A stretch of DNA of 46,030 bases from Planctomycetota bacterium. GTDB lineage: Bacteria; Planctomycetota; UBA1135; JACQFD01. A model generated the notes under the pieces. The model saw only the letters and a program-made list of their open reading frames with translations. It ran no database searches and was not told where the DNA came from. A program made the position numbers and the translations under genes. The stretch lies in assembly GCA_016200225.1 (NCBI GenBank), contig JACQFD010000018.1, forward strand, positions 1 to 46,030, given 5' to 3'. Positions 8,325 through 16,377 of the stretch are shown one piece after another (within the stretch, counting starts at the first letter, position 1; each line of letters starts with the position of its first letter).

Positions 8325-9356
8325 ATGTTGCCGGAGGATCTACAGGGGGAGTATTTCGCGTTTCTGATGACTCAATCAAAAGCAGCCATTTTTGTTAATG
8401 CTCTTATCTTGGGCGCGATCTTGCTCGTTTGCATTCCCGTCGCGGTCGTGGGTCCGCTTGGAACTCCATCGAAAACGCAGACGAGCTCCGCCGCTTCGTA
8501 CGCCGCGCCGATACTAACATTGGACGGGCTGATATTTCGCGCGAGACTCGACCCCGCATTTGTTCAATCCGGATTCGAAGAATCCGTGCTGTCTCTCGGC
8601 GTCCCGTCCGCGGCGGCCTTGACGCAACAATTAACGGCGCTCGCGTCCACGAACCTGGGCCGCCCGCTGGCGCGCGCGCTGGCGCGCATGCAAAAAGAGC
8701 GGGCGCTTCCCGCGTTGCTCGCGCTCGCGGAATCTAAAGATAAAAATCCTGAATATCACAAAACCGCCGCGCATGGGCTTGCCGCCGTTCGTTCGAAGGA
8801 CGCGCTCAAGGCGCTCGTCAAACTTCTCGACGATCCGGAATTCGAAGTACAGCTTGAAACTGTAGAGTGCATTGGAATACTACAATCGGCCGACGCGCGC
8901 CTCGGCGTGCGCGACGAGATTGTACAATTATTCGGCCGCGCCAAATCGGACAGCCTTCGCATGCGCGCGGCCGACTGCCTCGTCCGGTTTGGCGGGCGCG
9001 AGAGTACGGATGCCCTCGCGGGGGGACTCTTCGATGCCAGTAATGACGTGCGCGCCGCGTCCGCCGACGCACTCGGCCGAATTGGTATAAAAGACGACAG
9101 GTCCGCGGGAAAACTCGTGGAACTTCTTTGCGACTTGGATACAAATATTGTGCGGCAATCCGCGATCGCCTGCGGCCGATTGCGAATTCCGGACGCCTGT
9201 CCTCGACTGATCGAATTGTTACGTGGGTCCGACGAAGGTCTCCGCGCCGACGCGCTCTGGTCGCTGCGCTGCATTTCTAATTATCAATTTCCGGGGACAC
9301 CCGAACGCTGGCGGGAGTGGTGGGAAACCGAAGGCAAACGGGCGGAGGCGAAATAA
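8325..9356 (+). CDS. Membrane-anchored HEAT-repeat protein
   Basis: From ATG 8325 the product has 343 residues. A transmembrane helix lies at about 20-43 (AAIFVNALILGAILLVCIPV), followed by a spacer and then an alpha-solenoid of HEAT/PBS-lyase-like repeats from about 105 (ALPALLALAESKD, ALKALVKLLDDPEF, STDALAGGLFDASNDVRA, DACPRLIELLRGSDEGLRA). The C-terminal TPERWREWWE is a tail often seen in HEAT proteins of this group. HEAT solenoids mediate protein contacts, and no enzymatic residues are visible. Its stop lies 3 bp before the first pseudopilin-like gene, so it is probably the first gene of that operon and could be an accessory assembly factor. The start is uncertain because the frame is open to 8094. 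Confidence 0.75.
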   Translation: MLPEDLQGEYFAFLMTQSKAAIFVNALILGAILLVCIPVAVVGPLGTPSKTQTSSAASYAAPILTLDGLIFRARLDPAFVQSGFEESVLSLGVPSAAALTQQLTALASTNLGRPLARALARMQKERALPALLALAESKDKNPEYHKTAAHGLAAVRSKDALKALVKLLDDPEFEVQLETVECIGILQSADARLGVRDEIVQLFGRAKSDSLRMRAADCLVRFGGRESTDALAGGLFDASNDVRAASADALGRIGIKDDRSAGKLVELLCDLDTNIVRQSAIACGRLRIPDACPRLIELLRGSDEGLRADALWSLRCISNYQFPGTPERWREWWETEGKRAEAK

Positions 9357-9359
9357 TCA

Positions 9360-9950
9360 ATGTCCGCGCATTATATAATTATCAATTTCACGAACAAGAG
9401 ATCCTGCCGAATCATCGGTCGCAACGGAAGTCTCCGCGGCATCTCGACTGTCGAGGCGCTGATGTCCTTTTCCGTGATCTGTATCGCGCTGCTCGGCACG
9501 GTCAAAACGATCGGATCCTCCATCGGCATCACATGCGCGCTGACCGAACGCGAAGTCGCGGTGCGGGCGGCGCATGCAAAAATCGCCGAGATCGATTCGC
9601 AGAGCTTTTCGCAAATATTAGTAATGTATGATTCCGACGCCGCGAACGATCCCGGAGGAAAAGCCACGGCGCCGGGACCGTACTTCGCCGTGTCCGGACT
9701 TCAACCGCAAGCCGGGTACGCCGCCGGCAACGTCGGCGAAATTCAGTTTCCGGTTTCGGGAACCCAACTCCGCGAGGATATAAACAATACGGCGCTCGGC
9801 ATGCCGCGCGATCTGAACGGCGACGGGAAGATCGACGGTTTCGATCATTCCGCGGATTACAAAATATTACCTTTACTGATCCGCATTCGCTGGAAGGGAC
9901 CCGACGGAAATTACATTATTGACGTTCCAACCGTGCTGTCCGGACACTAA
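9360..9950 (+). CDS. Minor pseudopilin-like protein (PilV/GspI-like)
   Basis: 196 residues. The N-terminus has a type III signal: a 27-residue basic leader ending in G27, then ISTVEALMSFSVICIALLG. Prepilin peptidase would cleave after Gly27, leaving Ile at +1 and Glu at +5, the conserved residue for pilin assembly. The hydrophobic helix is followed by a variable globular domain that includes a Ca-binding-like DLNGDGKIDGFD at about 150-165. It begins 3 bp after the HEAT gene with GGAGG upstream, and a second pseudopilin gene follows after 12 bp. In type II secretion and type IV pilus systems such minor pilins prime fibre assembly. The ATPase, platform and secretin genes are not in this window. 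Confidence 0.78.
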   Translation: MSAHYIIINFTNKRSCRIIGRNGSLRGISTVEALMSFSVICIALLGTVKTIGSSIGITCALTEREVAVRAAHAKIAEIDSQSFSQILVMYDSDAANDPGGKATAPGPYFAVSGLQPQAGYAAGNVGEIQFPVSGTQLREDINNTALGMPRDLNGDGKIDGFDHSADYKILPLLIRIRWKGPDGNYIIDVPTVLSGH

Positions 9951-9962
9951 GCGCGGGCGATC

Positions 9963-10532
9963 ATGAAACTAATAAAACGCGGCGGCGCCGGGAGCGCATC
10001 CGGCATCGGTCTGCTCGACGCGCTGATCGGCGGCGTGATCAGCGTGATCGTCATCGGTTCCGCGATTGCAGTCTTTATATCGGGACAGTCGACGTTTTCG
10101 AGGGAAACCATCGAATCGTCGCTGCGGACGGAGTCCGCGACTACGTTGGATGCGATGGCGGCGATGCTACAGGATTGCGGCGCGTCCACAGCCTCGCTCG
10201 CCGCGGCGGACGCGAATGGAGGTCCCTACTTGACGCTACAACAATGCTGCGGCGCGTCCGGATCGTCCGCGATTTGGGGGCCGCCGCTCAAGTTCGGATA
10301 TGAGAAAGGCGCCGTACCCGCGGGGCAGAGCCTGGGAAATATATGCAACGGAAAAGTAATATTAACGAAAGGAGGCGCGAAGCAGGCGATTGGTTCGAAT
10401 CTGCCGGCCGGCGGCCTCGCGATTCAACTTTCGGGTTCGATGGTTACTTTACAATTGACGCTCCAGCGCCCCATCCCCGCCCACGCGCCCGTGGTGGTGA
10501 CCGCCACGCGCACCGTATGCCTCAAGAATTAA
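9963..10532 (+). CDS. Minor pseudopilin-like protein (PilW/GspJ-like)
   Basis: 189 residues. A short basic leader (MKLIKRGGAGSASG) ends at Gly14 and is followed by IGLLDALIGGVISVIVIG. Position +5 is Asp rather than the usual Glu, a conservative change. The remainder is a small domain with several Cys residues (QDCGAS, QQCCGAS, NICNG, RTVCL), which may form disulfides. The gene lies 12 bp after the PilV-like gene and 4 bp before the PilX-like gene, so the three are almost certainly co-transcribed. Assignment to the PilW/GspJ position rests on operon order and the N-terminal helix. The globular part is not recognised. Confidence 0.72.
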   Translation: MKLIKRGGAGSASGIGLLDALIGGVISVIVIGSAIAVFISGQSTFSRETIESSLRTESATTLDAMAAMLQDCGASTASLAAADANGGPYLTLQQCCGASGSSAIWGPPLKFGYEKGAVPAGQSLGNICNGKVILTKGGAKQAIGSNLPAGGLAIQLSGSMVTLQLTLQRPIPAHAPVVVTATRTVCLKN

Positions 10533-10536
10533 CAAT

Positions 10537-11814
10537 ATGCGCCGCGCGAATATAAACAACAAGCGGGGACGCGAGCGCGGGAGTTCGCTCGTGATGGCGC
10601 TCATTCTGACCACGATATCGCTCGCGCTTTCCGGCGCCGCAATGGTAACATTAACCGCGCGTTCGGCCTATGTACGTTCCAGCATCGACGGCACGCGCGC
10701 GCTGCTTCTCGCCGAATCCGGTCTCGCGATCGCGCGAAGCGAATTGTTATCGAACGTGGACTCGGGAACGGACGGGATCGGCGATGCGGGCGGATCGTTC
10801 GCGGGCGGGAAGTATCTTACGACTTCCGCGAAACTCGACGCGACACACTACAAAATCATTTCGACCGGTCGATTCGACCTGCGGCGGACGTCCGTCGAGT
10901 CCGTCGTCGAAATTCTGCCCGCGAGCGCTGGGCCGTTTAGTTATGGATTCTTCGGGTCCCAATTTGTAACATTCTCCGGCGGAGCGATGTCGGACGCATT
11001 TAACTCATCCGTCGCTCCGTATGTCGCGCTCAACACCGACGCGAACGGAACACTCTATGATTTTACGGGCGGCGACATCGGCTCCAATTCGACGATCACG
11101 ATGAACGGCGCCAAGACGGTCGTGCACGGAAACGCGGCCCCGGGCGTGGCCAGTTCGGTGACTACAAATGGCGGAAGTAAAGTCTACGGCCAGACGACGC
11201 CCGCGAAAGCGCCGGTACTGCTCGCGAATCCCGACGCCGGTCCGATCCTCGATCCGGTCACCGGAAAAGTCAAAGCGTCGGCGATGGATTACTCTACATT
11301 TGTGAAAGTCGGAAACATTACTATTTCGGCATCGGGCGATTTTTCATTAACCGCGCATGCGGTGCTTACGATCCCGCCGGGAGACTGGTGGATCAACTCC
11401 ATGTCGCTGACCGGAAATAGTACACTACAAATTTCCGCCGGCGGCGCCGTCAGAATCTATTGCGCGCATGCATTCGACACTTCCGGCGGCGGACTCTTGA
11501 ATCCAAGTCTGCTCGCTAAGAATCTCCAAATCTACGGATTGGGCGACGCATCCGTGAACTCCGGGGACATTATCAAGATGAGCGGCGGAAGTAACATGTA
11601 CGCCGGCGTCTACGCCCCCAAAATGCCTTTTACAGTTACCGGAGGCGGCGATTTGTGGGGAGCCGTGACGGCGGCATCCATAACAAATACGGGCGGCTCG
11701 AGATTGCACCACGACATCGATATCAAGGGCGTCGGAAACACGAATACAAAATCGACGTTGAAACAGATCAGCTGGCGCCGCATCGCCGTGCCCGCCGCGT
11801 CGGCGTCGCTTTGA
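10537..11814 (+). CDS. PilX-like minor pilin with C-terminal beta-rich domain
   Basis: 425 residues. The N-terminus (RERGSSLVMALILTTISLAL) matches the PilX N-terminal signature: basic leader, Gly15, then a hydrophobic helix without Glu at +5, as is usual for PilX/GspK types. A helical segment (ALLLAESGLAIARSELL) follows, as in PilX. From about residue 150 the sequence is Gly/Ser/Thr-rich with repeated short strands (DIGSNSTITMNGAKTVVHG; SGGSNMYAGVYAPKMPFTV; GDLWGAVTAASITNTGG). The ending RLHHDIDIKG resembles the beta-helical domain (DUF7305-like) that follows PilX N-termini in many environmental bacteria. It is probably the tip-complex protein and the last gene of the HEAT/pseudopilin operon. 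Confidence 0.76.
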   Translation: MRRANINNKRGRERGSSLVMALILTTISLALSGAAMVTLTARSAYVRSSIDGTRALLLAESGLAIARSELLSNVDSGTDGIGDAGGSFAGGKYLTTSAKLDATHYKIISTGRFDLRRTSVESVVEILPASAGPFSYGFFGSQFVTFSGGAMSDAFNSSVAPYVALNTDANGTLYDFTGGDIGSNSTITMNGAKTVVHGNAAPGVASSVTTNGGSKVYGQTTPAKAPVLLANPDAGPILDPVTGKVKASAMDYSTFVKVGNITISASGDFSLTAHAVLTIPPGDWWINSMSLTGNSTLQISAGGAVRIYCAHAFDTSGGGLLNPSLLAKNLQIYGLGDASVNSGDIIKMSGGSNMYAGVYAPKMPFTVTGGGDLWGAVTAASITNTGGSRLHHDIDIKGVGNTNTKSTLKQISWRRIAVPAASASL

Positions 11815-11915
11815 CGGAAGGCTGCGCAAGACTCCCAAGAGCCGCGACCGGCAAATTTAATTATGGCGTCCGCGTCGCGTTCCGCGATACTGCGCGGATT
11901 CCCTGTTCGCCTCGC

Positions 11916-11935
11916 GCGCAGCTCGAGAGACTTAT
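11916..11935. repeat. 20-bp repeat, copy 2 (matches 543..562)
   Basis: GCGCAGCTCGAGAGACTTAT in the gap between the pseudopilin operon and the TPR-CHAT gene is identical to 543-562. The following AAACCACTTCCA also occurs at 139-150. The rest of this 182-bp gap shows no recognisable gene. Confidence 0.6.
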
Positions 11936-11996
11936 GAAACCACTTCCAATATCGTCGACGTAGCGAGGCGAGCCGACAAAATAAGAGAATACATTC

Positions 11997-14900
11997 ATGG
12001 CATCGCTTCCGGCGCTCAAGGCGCTACCGATATTAATATTTATATTCGCGCAGGACACCCGGCCGGCGTCGAAGTCCGCGACTCGTCCCGCGTCCGACCC
12101 TGCGCTCGCGGCGGAGGCGAAAAAGCAGGTCGAACAGGGCGACTCCCTCGCGAAAGAGAACAAGACGGACGATGCTATTAGTAAATATAATAAAGCGGCG
12201 GAAATCTACGACCGCGCGCGCGATGAAATTGCCGCCGCCGAAGTATTCGCAAAAATTGGGGACGCGTTTCAGACGGCCCATCGAATACCGGAGGCGGTGG
12301 CGGGATTTAATGAAAATCTGCGGCGATTGCGCGCGGTTCTCGATAATGAATTCGACGAGCGCGTCATGTATGCCGTGGGTTCCATGGGAGAGTGCTTCGA
12401 AGAAATCGGCGAAATCTCGCGCGCGCTGCCGATGCGCGAACAACAACTCGCCATCGATCGAAAACTTCATAAAGGGGACAGCACAGCCGTCGCGAACAGT
12501 TTGAATTATGTCGCGTATTGTTTATTTTTGCTCGGCCGTGTCGCCGACGCGTTGCCGCTGCAGGAGGAAGCGTTAATGATACGAAAGAGAATTTACAAAG
12601 GAGACCACCCCGCCGTGGCGATCAGTATTTACAACGTCGCGGATTGCCAGAACGCGCTCGGCCGCAGCTCGCTCGCGCTGCCGATGCACGAGGAGGCGCT
12701 GGCGATGCGAAAGAGAATTTATAAAGGCGATCATCCCGACGTGGCGAGAAGTTTAAATAGTGTCGGTTCCTGCCTGGTCATGCTCGGCCGCGGCGCCGAC
12801 GCGCTTTCGGTACATGAAGAAGCGCTTGCAATGACGAAAAGAGTTTATAAAAACGACCATCCCGACGCGGCCACGAGTTTGAATCAGTTGGGTTTTTGTT
12901 TTAATTCACTCGGCCGCGACGCGGATGCGCTGCCCGTCCACGAAGAAGCGCTGGCGATGTGGAAAAGAATTTATAAAGGAGACCATCCCAGCGTCGCCAC
13001 GGCCCTGAACAACGTCGCCTATTGTTTACAATCGCTGGGCCGTTACGCGGACGCGCTGCCGAAGTATGAAGAAGCGCTGGCGATGCGGAAGAGTGTTTAT
13101 AAAAAAGACCACCCCGACGTGGCTGCGGGTCTCGACAATGTCGCCGCGTGCCTCGATTCGCTCCACCGCGGTCCCGACGGATTATTATATCATCGGGAGG
13201 GCGTCGCCATGTGGAGGAGAATATACAAAGGCGACCATCCGAGCGTGGCCGTCAGTCTGATCAACGGCGCCACATGTCTAAAGAATCTCGGACATGCGGA
13301 AGACGCGCTGCCGATGTTCGTGGAAGCGCTGGCGATGACAAAGAGAATTTACAATGGCGACCACCCCAACGTGGCGAGAGGACTGAACAGCGTCGGGACT
13401 TGTTTACAATCTCTCGGTCGAAGCGCCGACGCGTTGCCGAATTATGAACAAGCGCTGGCGATGTCGAGGCGCATTGGAGATGTCGGCGCGCACATGTGGG
13501 CCGCAAATCTCGCCAAACTCATGTGCGACGATCTCAAGAGGCCGGCCGACGCGATTCTACTATTCAAGGAAGCGATTGTACAAATCGAAGAAATGCGATC
13601 GCTAACGACGGGATTGTCGGAGCAGGATCGCGCGGTCTACTTTCAGAAGCTGAACAAGTTTGGCGCCTACGACGGAATTGTAAATGCACAACTTCAATTA
13701 TCGCAAACGAGCGAGGCGCTGCGTTTTAATGAACGGAGGTGCGCGCGGTCGATGCTGGATTTATTATGTCGGAGCGCGGTGGATCCCCTCGCAGAGGCGC
13801 GAAAACACGCGGAAGAGGCGGGAGATCAAGTAAAGGTCCGCGAAATCGCGGAAATCGAAGAGTTGTTGAATATTACAGAAAACAAGCTCTCCCAGCTTTC
13901 TCGCGCCGACGATCTTCTGCGTAAAAGAACCGATCTGAACGAAAAACAAATGAAAGAAGAGATCGCGGATTTGAGCGAGAGTCTCGCGCACGAGCGCGAC
14001 GAGCAGCAGGAGGCGCTTCGAAGGCGGACGCAGATTATTAAGGAAAACGTGAAACTCGGTTCCCCGGCGGATCCCGCCGAAATTCAAGCGACGCTCCTTG
14101 TCGGCGAGCGAATGTTAGTTTACTCCATGAACGATTCGAATAGTTACGTATTCGTCGTGCCGCCCGCCGGAGAAGAGATCAAGTTCTATCGTTTACAATG
14201 GAGCGACGGCGGCGCGGTGAAGGACGGAGACGTTCAGTCCTGCATTGCCGCCTATCTGGATTCGATCGACATGCAGCATGGCCCGGCGCGGGGATCCGAC
14301 GCGGCACCCGCGGAACCGATTGTTCAAAATGCGGCGCGCGCGATTCCCGCGAAAGCGGCCGATCGCGGAAATGAATTGTTTCATGCGCTCGTTCCCGCGA
14401 ATATTTGGAACGAACTCATTCGATGTTCGAAAGTTTATATCGTTCCGCACGGCGCGCTGCACCGCCTGCCGTTCGAAACATTGATAATAAACGCCGGCAA
14501 CAGGCTCGCGGATAGTAAATTCTGGCTCGACGCCGGGCCTCCGATTGCTTATGAACCTTCGGGGTCGGTTTTGAAGCTGTGCAGGGAACATCGGGACCGG
14601 CAAAAACACTCGAGTACACAACTGGACGTCGCGGCGCTCGGCGGCGCGATTTTTTCACGAACTACAATTACGTCGCGGCCCGCGTCGGCAGTGCCGACGC
14701 CCGGACCGGCGAATGCCGCGATCCGGCGCGGCGACGGGGATCGACGCTACGGTTTGTTGCCGCCGCTGCCGGGCACGACGGTCGAAGTCGAGGCCATCGA
14801 AGCGGCTGTATTAAATAATAAAAAGGCCGGCGCCGCATCGACGGTCAGGACGCTTCTCGGCGAGAATGCCACGCGCGCGAAATTGTTCGAAGCGGCGGCG

Positions 14901-15380
14901 CAGGCGCGAATCTTACATTTGGCGACGCATCACATTGCTTACGAAACGGACTCGGCAAGTTACAGCGCTCTCGCGCTGACGGCGCCCCGCGGCGACTCCT
15001 CCGAAGACGACGGTTTCTTGAAGTTAATCGACCTCCTCGAACATTGGCGCGGAAGACTCGCGAATTGTGAACTCACCGTCCTCAGCGCGTGTTCGACCCA
15101 GCGGGGCCAGCTTACAAAAGACGAGGGCATGTATGCGATGCCGATCGGTTTTCTTTATGCGGGCTGCCCCGCCGTCATCGCGAGTCTGTGGCCCGTCGAG
15201 GACAAGAGCACCGCCGAATTGATGGGTCGATTTTATGGTAAACTAATGAAACAGCAGGACGCCGCGGCGCCGGGCGAATCGAAGCTCTCAGCGTTTACGG
15301 AGGCGCGCAGGGAAATTCGAAAGCTGTATCCCGAACCTTACTTTTGGGCCGCGTTCGTTTATATTGGCGATCCGCGCTAA
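11997..15380 (+). CDS. TPR-CHAT protein (kinesin-light-chain-like TPRs and caspase-like CHAT domain)
   Basis: 1127 residues. A hydrophobic N-terminus (LPALKALPILIFIFAQ) may direct export. Two or three diverged TPRs are followed by eight near-identical 42-residue TPR units (about 145-495), each with the pattern GDHPxVAxSLNxVxxCLxxLGR then ADALPxHEEALAM. A helical, coiled-coil-rich middle (about 600-690) leads to a CHAT domain (about 800-1127). The CHAT dyad is visible as His978 in ILHLATH and Cys1032 in LSACSTQRG, with the family motifs VYIVPHGALHRLPFE and GCPAVIASLWPVEDKSTA. CHAT proteases are clan CD, related to caspases and separase, and are usually held inactive until the TPR part senses a partner. 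No substrate gene is obvious nearby. The flanks are the pseudopilin operon and a small TM protein. Confidence 0.9.
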   Translation: MASLPALKALPILIFIFAQDTRPASKSATRPASDPALAAEAKKQVEQGDSLAKENKTDDAISKYNKAAEIYDRARDEIAAAEVFAKIGDAFQTAHRIPEAVAGFNENLRRLRAVLDNEFDERVMYAVGSMGECFEEIGEISRALPMREQQLAIDRKLHKGDSTAVANSLNYVAYCLFLLGRVADALPLQEEALMIRKRIYKGDHPAVAISIYNVADCQNALGRSSLALPMHEEALAMRKRIYKGDHPDVARSLNSVGSCLVMLGRGADALSVHEEALAMTKRVYKNDHPDAATSLNQLGFCFNSLGRDADALPVHEEALAMWKRIYKGDHPSVATALNNVAYCLQSLGRYADALPKYEEALAMRKSVYKKDHPDVAAGLDNVAACLDSLHRGPDGLLYHREGVAMWRRIYKGDHPSVAVSLINGATCLKNLGHAEDALPMFVEALAMTKRIYNGDHPNVARGLNSVGTCLQSLGRSADALPNYEQALAMSRRIGDVGAHMWAANLAKLMCDDLKRPADAILLFKEAIVQIEEMRSLTTGLSEQDRAVYFQKLNKFGAYDGIVNAQLQLSQTSEALRFNERRCARSMLDLLCRSAVDPLAEARKHAEEAGDQVKVREIAEIEELLNITENKLSQLSRADDLLRKRTDLNEKQMKEEIADLSESLAHERDEQQEALRRRTQIIKENVKLGSPADPAEIQATLLVGERMLVYSMNDSNSYVFVVPPAGEEIKFYRLQWSDGGAVKDGDVQSCIAAYLDSIDMQHGPARGSDAAPAEPIVQNAARAIPAKAADRGNELFHALVPANIWNELIRCSKVYIVPHGALHRLPFETLIINAGNRLADSKFWLDAGPPIAYEPSGSVLKLCREHRDRQKHSSTQLDVAALGGAIFSRTTITSRPASAVPTPGPANAAIRRGDGDRRYGLLPPLPGTTVEVEAIEAAVLNNKKAGAASTVRTLLGENATRAKLFEAAAQARILHLATHHIAYETDSASYSALALTAPRGDSSEDDGFLKLIDLLEHWRGRLANCELTVLSACSTQRGQLTKDEGMYAMPIGFLYAGCPAVIASLWPVEDKSTAELMGRFYGKLMKQQDAAAPGESKLSAFTEARREIRKLYPEPYFWAAFVYIGDPR
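12470..13480 (+). repeat. 126-bp tandem coding repeats (42-aa TPR units)
   Basis: Within the TPR-CHAT gene the K-x-D-H-P codons recur every 126 bp (12597, 12723, 12849, 12975, 13101, 13227, 13353), with an earlier diverged unit near 12470. DNA similarity between units is high, so recombination could change the number of units. Confidence 0.8.
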
Positions 15381-15390
15381 AATAACAAAT

Positions 15391-15438
15391 GCCCCCGCGT
15401 CAGCGCGGCCGGCTTTGCGGTCGCATCGACGCGGGGGC
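15391..15438. terminator. Hairpin between convergent genes, probable bidirectional terminator
   Basis: Two perfect 11-bp arms (GCCCCCGCGTC at 15391-15401 and its complement at 15428-15438) enclose a partly self-pairing loop. The hairpin lies 10 bp past the TPR-CHAT stop and 27 bp past the stop of the opposing gene. There is no long T-run, so termination efficiency is uncertain. Confidence 0.6.
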
Positions 15439-15465
15439 GTCCGCCACTATTTACAAATGTGATTA

Positions 15466-15891
15466 CTAATGACGGACTTCGTTCAGCGGGAGGGGCTTCA
15501 TCTTGCCTTCCCAGAGCGTCGCTCCTTTCGTGTCTTTCACGCTGAAGGGGTACACATTTTCGGCATTCAGGCGATTCACTTCGCAACTGCCGATTTTGTT
15601 ACCATGTTCCTCCACGTCGTAGACATCGCGCTTCGAGTCCCACGCCCAAGTCTGAGGTTCAGTCTTGCCTTCTGGCGCTAACGTTCCGGCCTGTCCGTCG
15701 GTTCCGACCATTTTGAAGACCGCGGTTCCGCGATCCGAAATGATGCTATCCACTTTCTTTATCGAAAAGTCATAGTTTCCATCCGCCAACTTTTGACTTC
15801 CCGGATTGGAGAAATAGACCGCGGCCGCGACTGGAATCAGGACGACCACGCCGACGAGCATTCCTAACAAAACAGACTTTCGAGTTAACAC
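15466..15891 (-). CDS. Small membrane-anchored protein of unknown function
   Basis: 141 residues from a GTG start at 15891, chosen because AAGGAG lies 8 nt upstream. The N-terminus has a basic start and a single transmembrane helix (LLGMLVGVVVLIPVAAAVYF, about 8-27). The remaining 110 residues should face outside. They contain alternating strand-like segments (NYDFSIKKVDSII, TAVFKMVGTDGQAG, TWAWDSKRDVYDVEE) and one Cys (GSCEVNRLN). No family is recognised. It is convergent with TPR-CHAT, sharing the hairpin between them, and stands alone with 486 bp upstream. Confidence 0.7.
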   Translation of the reverse strand: MLTRKSVLLGMLVGVVVLIPVAAAVYFSNPGSQKLADGNYDFSIKKVDSIISDRGTAVFKMVGTDGQAGTLAPEGKTEPQTWAWDSKRDVYDVEEHGNKIGSCEVNRLNAENVYPFSVKDTKGATLWEGKMKPLPLNEVRH

Positions 15892-16377
15892 TTCATTTAC
15901 TCCTTGCCTCGGGGTCCCGGCGCAACGTCGAATTATAACTGTTAAGTCATGCGTCGACGTTTCGAGGAGGGAACGAGAAGCTTTGAGGAAGTGGCCCGGG
16001 GGACGATTGCAGGGTCAATGGGATGTACGTCCGACCGGCCGGGGATCAAGATAAAAAAAATATTGTGCATGCCGAACCGGGCGACCCTCCCGGGAAGGGT
16101 TGCTAAAATTCCGGAAAAAAAAATAAACACCGGCGCTTCGGTAGTCGTAATTCCGTTCGTTGTTCGCGAAGCCGCATTCGACTTTGGAACAATAAATAGA
16201 TGCCGATGGTTGCGGCGACCCAGGAATTGGCGGGTGGTCCGTCCAACTCGCGGAATAGGCTTGGGACGATACATTTTGGGTAATTTCGCGGGTGGGTCGC
16301 CCGACCATTGGCATCGTCTATATACAGTTAGAAGTTAAATACAATACCGGCGCTCGCCGGCGGCCTCGAATCGAATA
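15892..16377. other. Intergenic region without recognised genes
   Basis: These 486 bp separate two minus-strand genes. The part next to 15891 must hold the promoter and the AAGGAG ribosome site of the 141-aa gene. A/T tracts (near 16051 and 16120) and a small palindrome around CCCGGG (16090-16103) are present. Open frames here are short and lack start signals or family features. Apart from the probable GH15 terminator at the right end, nothing further is identified. Confidence 0.5.
16347..16360 (-). terminator. Possible terminator of the GH15 gene
   Basis: CCGGCG-CT-CGCCGG forms a short GC hairpin 18 bp past the GH15 stop. On the minus strand it is followed by TATTGTATTT. The stem is only 6 bp, so this is tentative. 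Confidence 0.4.

Noticed and set aside
11997..15380. TPR-CHAT protein as part of a type III-E CRISPR (craspase-like) system
   Set aside because: No CRISPR array, gRAMP/Cas7-11 or cas1 gene is present; the neighbours are pseudopilins and a small TM protein.
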